Below, in pieces: positions 51,217 to 60,159 of a DNA stretch of 64,000 nucleotides. Below the pieces are notes generated by a model. It made no database searches. It saw only the letters and a program-made list of their open reading frames with translations, and had not been told where the DNA came from. The position numbers and the translations under genes were made by a program. The stretch's first letter is position 1. Each line of letters opens with the position of its first letter. This DNA comes from Pseudomonas sp. MRSN 12121 (GTDB taxonomy: Bacteria; Pseudomonadota; Gammaproteobacteria; Pseudomonadales; Pseudomonadaceae): assembly GCF_000931465.1 (NCBI RefSeq), contig NZ_CP010892.1, positions 3,557,388 through 3,621,387 of the forward strand. Direction: 5' to 3'.

Positions 51217-53937
51217 ATGGCGAATGAAGTCTTAGTCGGATTACGAATAGGGGCCGCCGTGTCGGGCTCCTTGAGTGCCGCATTCGGTTCTGCCAAGTCA
51301 ACAGTGCAGCAGCTCGGGCGAGCGACCGATGGCCTGACGGCCAAACAAAAGCTCATAGGGACCGAGCTGGCCGCGTCTCTGGCGCGTGGTGGTACTGGCA
51401 TCGAGCGTATGCGCCGCCAGTATGACCAGGTCGGTCGAGCGATTGACCAACTCAAGATCAAACAGGAGAACCTCAACGCCAGCATTACCAGAGGTGCAAC
51501 GCTGAAAAACCAACGCGGTGAGCTTCGTGGCCAGGCAATGGAAACGCTGGGGACTGCAGCCGTGGTTGGGGCTCCAGTTTTCCAGTCGATGCGGACAGCC
51601 ATCGACTTTAAAGACCAAACTCGTGACATCGCCATTACAGGCGGATTCGATGAGGCTGAAGAAAAACGCCTCAGCGATGTGATGCGTGGCTCTGCGCTGA
51701 AGTGGAACCAGACCCAAGCCGAGGTTGCCAGGGGCACAGGCGTGCTGATTGCCGGTGGCATCTCCAGTTCTAAGGAACTGGCTGCCTACGCACCGCTAAT
51801 GGCGAAGTCCGCGACAGGTACGCGGGCCGCTATGGAGGATCTTGGGTCTGTCGCCATTGCACTTAATGACAACCTCGGAATCGGTGCGGCCGGCTTTGAG
51901 CGCGCTATGAACATGCTGGCCTATGCGGGGGATCGTGGCCAGTTTGAACTGAAGGACATGGCCAAGTGGCTGCCCCAGCTGACACCGCAGTTCGCCGCCC
52001 TGGGCATCACTGGCGAGCGGGCTGTCGCCGAGATCGGCGCGTCCCTGCAGATCGCTCGTAAGGGTGCAGGGAGCAATGACGAGGCGGCCAACAACTTTAA
52101 AAACTTCCTTTCCAAGCTGACCGCCCCGGACACGATCAAGGCATTTAATGACGCGGGCATTGATATCAAGGATGCGCTGGCCAACATGGTTAATAAAGGA
52201 CTGACCCCTACGCAAGCCATGTTGGAAGTTGTTACTCAGTACATGGGGACTAAAGGTCCGGCTGCGGCCGCGCAGTTGCAAAAGGTCATGGCTATAAAGG
52301 ATGACCAGGAGCGCGAAATCGCTCTGAGTCGACTTAATGAAGCCTACAAGTTGGGTGAGCTGTTTCGTGATCAACAGGCGCTGTCCTACCTTCGGCCAGC
52401 CTTGGCCAACCGGGCCGAGGGGGCTGACATCCAAAAAAGTAGTGTGAGTGCGGCTGATCAGGGCGTTCTTGATCAAAAGTGGCAAAAGCGCATGGGGAGC
52501 GCAAAAGAACAACTTAAAGCACTCACCATTAGTTTGTCAGAGGTCGGTATCGCTTTCGGTGGTGCACTGCTGCCGTCGTTGGTAGAGATCACCCAGGCGG
52601 TTGTGCCTGTTGTTCGTTCGTTTGCGGTCTGGTCCGAGAATAATCCGGGCCTGGTCAGCGGTGTTGTTAAGACAGTCACCGCCGTTGTCGCCCTCAAGCT
52701 CGGGTTTATTGGGCTGAAGTATGGCGCCAATCTCGGAGCCTCGGCGCTAAACAGTGTCGGAACTTTTATGTCGTTGCTGACTGCCAAGACTGCGTTGTTG
52801 AATAGCGCTCTGCTGGCTGCACGGTTCGCTCCATTGATAACCGGTGTTGGCAGCGTGACTGCTTTGATGCCGGGGCTGACTGGTGCCGTGGCTGCATTTG
52901 GCGCAACGCTGGCAGCCACACCTATTGGCTGGATCGTGGCCGGCATTGCTGCTGTCGCAGTAGCCGGACTTGCGATCTACAAAAACTGGGAGCCCATCAG
53001 GGCCTGGACTATTGGTTTCTTCACGGGGCTTGTTGATGGACTCAAGCCCATCCGGGATGCCTTCACTGCCGCCTTTGCTCCGGTAGGGCCACTGCTCGCA
53101 CAACTGGGGACTTTCATCCAGCCGGTGACTAAATGGTTCCGTGAGCTGTTTAGCCCGGTGCAAGTCACTGGCGATGCACTGGGCCGTGCCACCTGGTCAG
53201 GGGTCGAGTTTGGTCGGGCCGTGGGTGGCGTCCTGTCCGCACTGATGGCGCCTATCCGCTGGGTACTGGAGGGCATCAGCGAAATACCGCAAGCCTTTAG
53301 CGGCGGCCTTGGCGGTGTGGCTCAGCTGATTACCAACTTCTCGCCGTTGGGCCTGTTCTATCGGGCGTTCGCCGGAGTCATGAGCTACTTCGGCGTTGAG
53401 TTGCCAGCCAAGTTCACAGACTTCGGCGGCATGATTGTCACGGGCCTGATCAACGGCATTCGCAACATGGCCAGCTCGCTGAAAGAAAGCGTGGTCGGTG
53501 TCGGCTCGTCGGTGAAAGGCTGGTTCACCGAGACGCTCGGCATCCAGTCGCCGAGCCGCGTGTTCATGGGGTACGGGGCCAACATCAGCGAAGGCGCCGC
53601 CATTGGTATCAGTACACAGGCCGGCCTAGTGCGTAAGGCCGCGATGGGCATGGCGGCGCAATCGGGTGTCGACCTCGCACCGCCGAACCCGGTCGACGTA
53701 TCCAGGGCGAGCATGATGGGCAGTGGCGGCGGCACAACTCCTGGTGCTGCAGCTGCAGGCGGTCAACCCGTCTTCAACTTCTCCCCGCAGATCACCGTGC
53801 CAGGTGGCCCTGGTGTTCGCGATCAGGTCGGCCAGGCGCTGCAGGCGAGTTATCCCGAGTTTCTGCGGATGATGGAGCGTTACATGCACGACAAGCGCCG
53901 CCTGAGCTATGGCTCGTCTGATGGAGGGCCTGTGTGA
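51217..53937 (+). CDS. Tail tape measure protein
   Basis: This protein of 906 residues sets tail length and is packed inside the tube. It has an N-terminal helical TP901-like core (about 60-400, FKDQTRDIAITGGFDEAEEKRLSDVMRGSALKWNQTQAEVARGTGVLIAGG) and hydrophobic segments in the middle (about 450-600, FAPLITGVGSVTALMPGLTGAVAAFGATLAATPIGWIVAGIAAVAVAGLAIYKNW). A C-terminal part with PSRVFMGYGANISEGAAIGI follows. It has only a weak ribosome site. It overlaps the gpU-like gene by one base (TGATG). Confidence 0.92.
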   Translation: MANEVLVGLRIGAAVSGSLSAAFGSAKSTVQQLGRATDGLTAKQKLIGTELAASLARGGTGIERMRRQYDQVGRAIDQLKIKQENLNASITRGATLKNQRGELRGQAMETLGTAAVVGAPVFQSMRTAIDFKDQTRDIAITGGFDEAEEKRLSDVMRGSALKWNQTQAEVARGTGVLIAGGISSSKELAAYAPLMAKSATGTRAAMEDLGSVAIALNDNLGIGAAGFERAMNMLAYAGDRGQFELKDMAKWLPQLTPQFAALGITGERAVAEIGASLQIARKGAGSNDEAANNFKNFLSKLTAPDTIKAFNDAGIDIKDALANMVNKGLTPTQAMLEVVTQYMGTKGPAAAAQLQKVMAIKDDQEREIALSRLNEAYKLGELFRDQQALSYLRPALANRAEGADIQKSSVSAADQGVLDQKWQKRMGSAKEQLKALTISLSEVGIAFGGALLPSLVEITQAVVPVVRSFAVWSENNPGLVSGVVKTVTAVVALKLGFIGLKYGANLGASALNSVGTFMSLLTAKTALLNSALLAARFAPLITGVGSVTALMPGLTGAVAAFGATLAATPIGWIVAGIAAVAVAGLAIYKNWEPIRAWTIGFFTGLVDGLKPIRDAFTAAFAPVGPLLAQLGTFIQPVTKWFRELFSPVQVTGDALGRATWSGVEFGRAVGGVLSALMAPIRWVLEGISEIPQAFSGGLGGVAQLITNFSPLGLFYRAFAGVMSYFGVELPAKFTDFGGMIVTGLINGIRNMASSLKESVVGVGSSVKGWFTETLGIQSPSRVFMGYGANISEGAAIGISTQAGLVRKAAMGMAAQSGVDLAPPNPVDVSRASMMGSGGGTTPGAAAAGGQPVFNFSPQITVPGGPGVRDQVGQALQASYPEFLRMMERYMHDKRRLSYGSSDGGPV

Positions 53938-54818
53938 TGTTTGCCATCCTGGGCGAGATCGAATTCACCGTTGCTGGCGGTATCAGCGGCATGGAGCAAA
54001 GCGGCTCGGCCGATTGGGCCGAGCATGCCCGTATCCAGGGCAAGCCGTTGCTGGAATGGATCGGTGAAGGGCTGGACGAATGCAACCTGACCATTGAGCT
54101 GCATCCTGTCCTGGGCGATCCCGAGGCGCGCTTGCGGGCATTGCGCCAGGCCAAGGCCAAGCACGAACCCCTGGCGTTCGTGATGGGCTCTGGCGAGTAC
54201 CATGGCGCCTATGTCATCGCCAACATCGGCAACACCATCCGCCGCGCAACGGCAACGGGCCAGATCAACTCTGCAACGGTTCAGCTGAGCCTGAAGGAAT
54301 ACACTGGAGCATTCACGCGCAAGGTGGCTCGTCCTGGTCTACTCAATACGGCCTTGAGTGGCACGTCTGCAGCTGCAGCAGGATCGCCCGGACTCATCTC
54401 TCGACTGATGCCAGCCCCCAGTACCGTGCAAGCAGTGATCGGCCATGCCAAGACGGCCGGCAACATGCTGAAGGCTGGCCAGAACCTGTACGAGACGGTC
54501 AAGAGCGGCAACGCCTCGATGATCCTTGGCCAGGTGCCCCAACTGCTGGGTGTCACTGCCAGGGCCGTCGAGCCGTTACAGGGGCTGACTGCAGCTGCGG
54601 GCCTGCTCGATGACGGCGCGGATCTGTCGCGCCTCGGGGAAGACGTGCTGAGCAGTGTGATGGGGGCTCGATCCGCGCTCGATCCGGTCGACCTGGGCAA
54701 CATCGTGGATCGGTTCACCGCGTCCCGTCAGTCGCTGGACCAGGCCCTCACCACTATGGACGGTGCCAGTACTCGCTTGGCGGGCCTTGCTGCAGACGTT
54801 CTGACGAGGAAAGCCTGA
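53937..54818 (+). CDS. Tail protein gpU-like with C-terminal extension
   Basis: This protein of 293 residues matches P2 gpU in its first 125 or so (IEFTVAGGISGMEQSGSADWAEHARIQGKPLLEWIGEGLDECNLTIELHP, YHGAYVIANIGNTI). The rest, about 165 residues, is helical and Ala-rich with no recognised domain. It overlaps the tape measure stop and the gpX start. It likely helps to finish the tail end. Confidence 0.78.
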   Translation: MFAILGEIEFTVAGGISGMEQSGSADWAEHARIQGKPLLEWIGEGLDECNLTIELHPVLGDPEARLRALRQAKAKHEPLAFVMGSGEYHGAYVIANIGNTIRRATATGQINSATVQLSLKEYTGAFTRKVARPGLLNTALSGTSAAAAGSPGLISRLMPAPSTVQAVIGHAKTAGNMLKAGQNLYETVKSGNASMILGQVPQLLGVTARAVEPLQGLTAAAGLLDDGADLSRLGEDVLSSVMGARSALDPVDLGNIVDRFTASRQSLDQALTTMDGASTRLAGLAADVLTRKA

Positions 54819-55024
54819 TGTTTCTGACCCATGTCACGACCGAAGGTGAACGCTGGGACCAGTTGGCTTGGCGCTACTACGGCGATGCTCATCGGTATTT
54901 GCCGATCGTTCAGGCCAACATGCATGTGCCGATCACCGGAGCCTTGCCGGCCGGGTTGACCCTGGCCATTCCGGTCCTTGAGCCCGTGGCCACGACTGAG
55001 GACCTGCCACCATGGATGCGATGA
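54818..55024 (+). CDS. Tail protein X (LysM-like)
   Basis: This protein of 68 residues is the classic gpX: EGERWDQLAWRYYGDAHRYLPIVQANMHVP followed by LPAGLTLAIPVLE, a LysM-like fold. It overlaps both its neighbours. It is thought to help baseplate or hub assembly. Confidence 0.85.
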   Translation: MFLTHVTTEGERWDQLAWRYYGDAHRYLPIVQANMHVPITGALPAGLTLAIPVLEPVATTEDLPPWMR

Positions 55025-56127
55025 TTCCCGAGCAGGTGCCCGAGGCGCGCTTCGTCCTGACCTACCAGCAGCGCAATATCACCCGCAACATCAGCGAACA
55101 CCTCTTGTCACTGACCTACATGGACTTCTTGTCTGGCCAGGCCGACAGCCTGGACGTCGAGCTGGAGGACGCCGAAGGTAAATGGCGCGATGCCTGGTAT
55201 CCAGGACACGGCGATAGCCTGGCGCTGTCCATTGGCTGGGAAGGAAAGCCACTGCGCGAGGTGGGCCGGTTTGAGATCGATGGGATCGAACTGCGCTGTC
55301 CTGCATCATCGGTCACGATTCGTGCCCTCGGCACCGGCATCAACAGTCCGTTGCGCACCCCTGAACACAAGGCCTACGAGAATACGACCCTGGACGCGGT
55401 AGCGAAACAGGTCGCCACTCGCCAGGGGTTGGAGCTGATTGGCAGTATCGAACCGATCAAGCTCGACCGGCTGACGCAGCAGGAGTCGGACCTGGAGTTT
55501 CTGCGCAACCTGGCGGGCGAGTACGACTATGCGTTCAAGGTGACCGGAAAGCGCATGGTGTTCCATGCCATCAGCGCGCTAGTCAAGGGCGTGCCGGTCG
55601 CGTCCATGGTGCTGGGAGACCTGGCCAACGTCACTCTGCGTGACCAGATCCGGGAAGTGCCGAAGGCCGTTGAGGTCAAGCACAAGGAGCCGGCGACCAA
55701 AAAACTGATCTCGTACACCATCAACAATAAGGGTGAAACTGTCGCGGTGCCGAGCAGCTCAAGTAAGGCCACAACCAGCGGCGACACAAAGAAGAAACGC
55801 AAGCGCAGTGCCTCTGCAGAAGAGGCCAAGGCGAAAGCCAAGGCCGAGCTGGCCAGGGCCAACCGCGAGCGCACAACAGGCGCCTGGACCGCCATGGGCC
55901 GGCCCAACCTGGTCAGCGGCAACATCGTGACACTGGCGGCCGCTGGCAAGCTCGGAGGCAACTACCTGATCACTTCAGCCCGGCACGAAATGACCCGCAG
56001 CGGCGGCTACATCGTTGACCTGGAGTCTTGCCGTGTCTCGGCGCCCTCGATCTCGATGACCCAGGACAGCACCAAGCCTGATCTGGCGCTGTCGACCTAC
56101 GGCATTCAACAAGAGGTGGTCGCCTAA
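55012..56127 (+). CDS. Baseplate hub protein, late control gene D type (VgrG-like)
   Basis: This protein of 371 residues is the gpD/hub type: RFVLTYQQRNITRNISEHLLSLTYMDFLSGQADSLDVELEDAEGKWRDAWYPGHGD starts the hub fold. FEIDGIELRCPASSVTIRALGTGINSPLRTPEHKAYENTTL is also typical. A Lys-rich linker (KKKRKRSASAEEAKAKAKAELARANRER) precedes the last domain. The start at 55012 has GAGG about ten bases ahead; a second ATG at 55021 overlaps the gpX stop. It forms the baseplate hub with gpV. Confidence 0.85.
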   Translation: MDAMIPEQVPEARFVLTYQQRNITRNISEHLLSLTYMDFLSGQADSLDVELEDAEGKWRDAWYPGHGDSLALSIGWEGKPLREVGRFEIDGIELRCPASSVTIRALGTGINSPLRTPEHKAYENTTLDAVAKQVATRQGLELIGSIEPIKLDRLTQQESDLEFLRNLAGEYDYAFKVTGKRMVFHAISALVKGVPVASMVLGDLANVTLRDQIREVPKAVEVKHKEPATKKLISYTINNKGETVAVPSSSSKATTSGDTKKKRKRSASAEEAKAKAKAELARANRERTTGAWTAMGRPNLVSGNIVTLAAAGKLGGNYLITSARHEMTRSGGYIVDLESCRVSAPSISMTQDSTKPDLALSTYGIQQEVVA

Positions 56128-56678
56128 TGGGTGTTCAACTGGAGTACGGCGAGGTTAGCGCCGTGGACTACATGTCCTGCCGTATCCGGGTGCGCCTGGA
56201 TGATCGTGACGGCGTTGAGAGCTATTGGCTCAACGTGCCGCAACGTAATACCCAGGGCACCCAACGCCGGCCGTTGATGCCCGAGCTGAAGGAACAGGTT
56301 GCGGTGCTGTTGGACTCTGACGGCGTGGGTGGCGTTTACCTGGGCGGGATCTATTCGACAGCCGAGCCGCCGCCTGTGGTCGACGAGGACACGGACTATG
56401 TGCGGTTCAGTGACGGGACAGTCTCCACCTACGACCGAGCGGCCGGGGTGATGACCTTGGATTGCGTGGGGGCGTTGCTGGTGAAGTGCGGCCGGAACAT
56501 CACTGTCGAAGCCGGTGAGCCGGTGGTGGTGATGGCACCCTCAGCGACTCTGGATATCCCGCAGGTCACTTTGAATGGCAACCTGCAGGTGAATGGCGAC
56601 GTGAGTGTGAACGGCAATGTCAATGCGACAGGGACTATCCTGGATGTCGGTGGCAACTCGAACCACCATAGCCATTAA
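56127..56678 (+). CDS. Baseplate assembly / spike protein gpV (Mu gp45)
   Basis: This protein of 183 residues has an OB-fold N-terminal domain (VSAVDYMSCRIRVRLDDRDGVESYWLNVPQRNTQGTQRRPLMPELKEQVAVLLDSDG) and a repetitive C-terminal beta-helix spike (LDIPQVTLNGNLQVNGDVSVNGNVNATGTIL). It ends in SNHHSH, possibly metal-binding at the tip. It pierces the outer membrane. It ends just before a terminator and late box 4. Confidence 0.88.
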   Translation: MGVQLEYGEVSAVDYMSCRIRVRLDDRDGVESYWLNVPQRNTQGTQRRPLMPELKEQVAVLLDSDGVGGVYLGGIYSTAEPPPVVDEDTDYVRFSDGTVSTYDRAAGVMTLDCVGALLVKCGRNITVEAGEPVVVMAPSATLDIPQVTLNGNLQVNGDVSVNGNVNATGTILDVGGNSNHHSH

Positions 56679-56694
56679 GCCCGGTCCAGGGACT

Positions 56695-56713
56695 CTTTAA
56701 ACTCGATTAAAAG
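56695..56713 (+). promoter_or_regulatory. Late promoter box 4 (baseplate/fibre operon)
   Basis: Exact copy of CTTTAAACTCGATTAAAAG, copy 4 of 4. CATTAT at 56734-56739 follows after 20 nt. Its right half is shared with the 5' arm of a terminator. It precedes gpW, gpJ, gpI and the tail fibre. Confidence 0.75.
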
Positions 56714-56732
56714 CCTGCGTCAGCAGGCTTTT
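56709..56732 (+). terminator. Terminator overlapping late box 4
   Basis: AAAAGCCTGC and GCAGGCTTTT form a perfect 10-bp stem with a GTCA loop, ending in four T. It ends the gpV transcript and overlaps the box right half at its 5' arm; its stem lies between the box and the -10 at 56734. Confidence 0.8.
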
Positions 56733-56745
56733 GCATTATGGGCGC

Positions 56746-57123
56746 ATGACGACGCCCATCACTTACACCAGTATCACCGCCGCCCACTGGCAGCCCGCCC
56801 TCGGTACATCCGGGGCGGTTGTCGAGGGCCTGCGCGATATCGACCAGTCCATTCGCATCATCCTCACCACGCCCAAGGGCGCCGACGCTCATCGGCCGGA
56901 CTTCGGCAGCAACCTGCATTTGTATATCGACTGGCCTGTTAACCGCGTGACGCCGCACCTGGTGCGGGAAACTGTCGACGCCCTTCGTCGCTGGGAAACC
57001 CGCATCTCGGTCGTGCAGGTGCAGGTGCTGATTGAAGAGTCGCAGATCAGAGTGCGGGTGCAGTGGCGTGTTGCGGATGGTGTCACCCAACTGACCGAGG
57101 TGCCCTATGCGCGAGCTGCCTAA
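56746..57123 (+). CDS. Baseplate wedge protein gpW (Mu gp46)
   Basis: This protein of 125 residues resembles gpW/gp25: IDQSIRIILTTPKGADAHRPDFGSNLHLYIDWPVNRVTPHLVRETVDALRRWETRI. The start is ATG 56746; a longer start at 56731 would run through the terminator arm. If late box 4 drives it, the transcript may begin within a base or two of this ATG, making it leaderless. It overlaps the gpJ start by 17 bases. Confidence 0.85.
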   Translation: MTTPITYTSITAAHWQPALGTSGAVVEGLRDIDQSIRIILTTPKGADAHRPDFGSNLHLYIDWPVNRVTPHLVRETVDALRRWETRISVVQVQVLIEESQIRVRVQWRVADGVTQLTEVPYARAA

Positions 57124-58228
57124 ACCCGTCTTTGTCGAGATCGATCCGGCCGCGACCGAGGCCGCCCTGATTGCCCGCTATGAGGCCAAGTCGGGAAAAA
57201 CCCTGTATCCCGCCCAGGTCGAGCGGCTTTTTATCGACCTGATTGCCTACGCCAAGACGCTCTCCGACATGGCCATTCAAAATGCCGGCGAGCAGTCCCT
57301 GGTGCGTTTCGCAAAAGGCCCCATCTTGGATTACCTGGGCGAACTGGTTGCAACTCCCAGGCTGTTGGCGGCCCCAGCACGTTGCCCGATCCGCTTCAGC
57401 GTGCCGGCCGCAGTTCAGCAGCAATTGCTGATACCGGCCGGTACTCGGGTCAGCACCCAAGACGCCAAGATCACATTCCTGACTGACCAGGATGTAATCA
57501 TTCCCGCTGGCCAAACACAGGTAGGCACAACGGCGACCTGTCTTGCAACTGGGGTGGTTGGCAACGGTTGGGCCGTCGGCCAGATCAGCAGCATCGGGAA
57601 CTCACCTGCAGCGGGCCTAACAGCGACCAACACCAGTGTCACTGCCGAAGGTGCCGAGGATGAAGATGATGACCGCTACCGCGAGCGGATCATCCTGGCC
57701 CCTGAAGCCTTCAGCAATGCCGGCAGTCGTGGCGCCTATCGCTACCATGCCTTGGCTGTACATCAGTCGATCATCGATGTCGCCGTGCACGGGCCGGACG
57801 AAGGTCAATTAGATGGCCATGTAGCTTTGTTCCCGCTTACCAACACCGGCTTGCCTACTGGCGATCTACTGCAGCAGATCAAGAGCCAGGTCTCTGGTGA
57901 AAAGGTGCGCCCTCTATGCGACACCGTGCATGTCCTTGCGCCCATCGAAGTGAACTACCAGATCAAGGCGCGCCTGACCTTTTACGCGACAGCAGATCGA
58001 GCCGAAGCGATGAAGGCGGCCAGGGCTACTGCCGACGCGTATGCGGTTGAACGCCGTGCCGGGCTCGGCCGTGATCTTGTCCAGGAGCAGATAACGGCGC
58101 TGCTGCAGGTGAATGGCGTTTATCGCGCCGAGCTGGAGTTACCCAGCGCCTGGCGCGAGTTGCTGAGTAATGAATGGGCGAACTGCACATCGATCCTGCT
58201 AGAGGATGCGGGGGTGGCGTATGGCTGA
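57107..58228 (+). CDS. Baseplate protein gpJ (Mu gp47)
   Basis: This protein of 373 residues is the gpJ wedge type: FIDLIAYAKTLSDMAIQNAGEQSLVRFAKGPILDYLGELV in the N-terminal part and EDDDRYRERIILAPEAFSNAGSRGAYRYHALAVHQSIIDVAVHGP in the middle. It overlaps gpW by 17 and gpI by eight bases. Its assembly with gpI and gpW makes the baseplate wedge. Confidence 0.9.
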   Translation: MRELPKPVFVEIDPAATEAALIARYEAKSGKTLYPAQVERLFIDLIAYAKTLSDMAIQNAGEQSLVRFAKGPILDYLGELVATPRLLAAPARCPIRFSVPAAVQQQLLIPAGTRVSTQDAKITFLTDQDVIIPAGQTQVGTTATCLATGVVGNGWAVGQISSIGNSPAAGLTATNTSVTAEGAEDEDDDRYRERIILAPEAFSNAGSRGAYRYHALAVHQSIIDVAVHGPDEGQLDGHVALFPLTNTGLPTGDLLQQIKSQVSGEKVRPLCDTVHVLAPIEVNYQIKARLTFYATADRAEAMKAARATADAYAVERRAGLGRDLVQEQITALLQVNGVYRAELELPSAWRELLSNEWANCTSILLEDAGVAYG

Positions 58229-58802
58229 GCAACAGCTACCGCCAGCCCTGGCCGGTGATGAGCGCTTTGCGTTGCTCTGCGAGCTCCTCAACGAGACGTT
58301 TGACAGCCTGGATATCAATGCGATGTTGGTTTACCTGGTCGACCTGGTGAAACCGCGACTGCTGCCTGTGCTGGCCGACCAGTTCTCCCTCATCGACGAG
58401 GCGGCCTGGTTGCTGGCCGAGTCTGAGGATGCCAAGCGCAACCTGATCAAGAGTTCGGCCGAGTTGCATCGATACAAGGGCAATCCATGGGCTATCCGCG
58501 AGGTTATCCGCTTGCTGGGCTTCGGTGAGGTAACGATCCAGGAGGGTCTGAACAACCAGATCCGCAACGGCTCAATCACTCGCAATGGTACCTACGTCCA
58601 CGGCGATCCCTCTGCGTGGGCTCTTTATCGCGTCTTTCTAAAACGCGTCATTACCAATGATCAGGCTGCGCTCTTGCGCCGCCTTCTTCTTTCCGTCGCC
58701 CCTGCACGCTGCCGTCTGGTATCTCTCGACTATCAGGAAGTCGCGATCCGGCACAACGGTGTTGCACGTCGTGACGGTCAATACAACCGTGGGAGCAGCT
58801 AA
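58221..58802 (+). CDS. Tail protein gpI (Mu gp48)
   Basis: This protein of 193 residues resembles the gpI/tail-protein I family: KPRLLPVLADQFSLIDEAAWLLAESEDAKRNLIKSSAELHRYKGNPWAIREVIRLLGFGEVTI. The start at 58221 sits inside the gpJ end. It links baseplate wedges to the tail fibre encoded next, which it overlaps by one base. Confidence 0.88.
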   Translation: MAEQQLPPALAGDERFALLCELLNETFDSLDINAMLVYLVDLVKPRLLPVLADQFSLIDEAAWLLAESEDAKRNLIKSSAELHRYKGNPWAIREVIRLLGFGEVTIQEGLNNQIRNGSITRNGTYVHGDPSAWALYRVFLKRVITNDQAALLRRLLLSVAPARCRLVSLDYQEVAIRHNGVARRDGQYNRGSS

Positions 58803-60157
58803 TGGCCGATCTACCTGAACCAATTGAATGGACGCCCGGCATCTATCAACTCGAAACCTCCGATCCCGTCCTCGGTGGCCCCGAGGGCATCGATAACCTG
58901 CAGGCCAAGCAACTGGCGAGCCGCACGCAGTGGCTTAAAGACCAGCTTCAGAAGGTCGTCGATGGTGTAACAGCAATCGGCGTGGCGACCAGGTTGGCGG
59001 TCGCCCGCACGATCTCAATTGGTGGCGCGGGTAGTGGCAGCGCTTCATTTGACGGTTCTGCCAACGTCTCTATTACTCTGACGCTTTCCGATAGCGGCGT
59101 AGCTGCAGGGGCGTATTCGAAGGTCACAGTCAACACCAAAGGCCTCGTAACAGCTGGCGGTTCCTTGGCCGCCGCTGACATACCGGCTTTGGACTGGGGC
59201 AAGATATCCTCCGGCAAGCCAACGACCCTAGGCGGCTACGGCATCATCGATGCGCTCGCTGTTGGACAGTACGGTCTCGGTGCTGCCGCGACCCCAAACG
59301 CCGCGATTGACACAATTGGTCTACCTGGCGGTTTCTACACGATGGGCATCGGCAATACTGGCCTGCTTCAAAACTCGTCGGTTTTGAACCTGCCATATTC
59401 CAGCGCCGGGTATTCGGCACAACTTGCAATCGAACAAGGCGGTAGCGATGTTCTGATTGTCGTTCGCGCAGTCAATGCTCAAGGGAACTGGACCCCCGCG
59501 CGCACCCTGTGGCATAGCGGAACTTTCAACCCCGCGACCAAGGCTGATGCTGCTGCAACTGAAACGGCTTTAGCTGCAAAAGCGCCGCTTGCAAGCCCGG
59601 CATTTACCGGGACTCCTACTGTCCCTACAGCTGCGGCGGGTACAAACACAACTCAGGCCTCAAGTACGGCTTTTGTGAAAACCGCCATTGCGGCGGTGGT
59701 TGGGTCTGCGCCCGCCGCCCTGGATACGTTGGGCAAGCAAGCCGCAGCAATCGGGAATGATCCCAACTTCGCAGCGACAATGGCGACTGCGCTGGGAGGT
59801 AAAGCTGCGAAAGCCACCACGCTAGCGGGGTACGGAATCACTGATGCCGTGAAGATTGGCACCTATGGTCTGGCGGGCACGACAGCGCCGATTCAGGCAA
59901 TTGAAACACTTGGCCTACCTGGTGGTTTCTATGCAATGGACGGTACGACGACAACACTACTCAATTACTCGTCAGTTCTTAACTTTCCGTACTCATCGCC
60001 AGGTTTCAGTGCACAACTTGCGATCCAGCAAGGGGCAGCCCAGGTAAAAATTGTTGCAAGGGCAACAAACAACTCAGGGGGCTGGACCTCAACCGCTGAA
60101 CTGTACACAACAGCCAACACAACCCGCGCCGCAGACGGCACATTGAAGGCGATCTAA
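58802..60157 (+). CDS. Tail fibre protein with two knob-like repeats
   Basis: This protein of 451 residues has an N-terminal baseplate-binding part (MADLPEPIEWTPGIYQLETSDPVLGGPEGIDNLQAKQLASRTQWLKDQL) and a repetitive shaft. Two homologous segments of about 95 residues follow at 143-239 and 341-435, each starting GYGI.DA...YGL and having IGLPGGFY or LGLPGGFY, then VLN.PYSS.G.SAQLAI. These look like pyocin-knob receptor-binding domains. Between them is the spacer SPAFTGTPTVPTAAAGTNTT. It determines host range. Confidence 0.85.
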   Translation: MADLPEPIEWTPGIYQLETSDPVLGGPEGIDNLQAKQLASRTQWLKDQLQKVVDGVTAIGVATRLAVARTISIGGAGSGSASFDGSANVSITLTLSDSGVAAGAYSKVTVNTKGLVTAGGSLAAADIPALDWGKISSGKPTTLGGYGIIDALAVGQYGLGAAATPNAAIDTIGLPGGFYTMGIGNTGLLQNSSVLNLPYSSAGYSAQLAIEQGGSDVLIVVRAVNAQGNWTPARTLWHSGTFNPATKADAAATETALAAKAPLASPAFTGTPTVPTAAAGTNTTQASSTAFVKTAIAAVVGSAPAALDTLGKQAAAIGNDPNFAATMATALGGKAAKATTLAGYGITDAVKIGTYGLAGTTAPIQAIETLGLPGGFYAMDGTTTTLLNYSSVLNFPYSSPGFSAQLAIQQGAAQVKIVARATNNSGGWTSTAELYTTANTTRAADGTLKAI

Positions 60158-60159
60158 TC

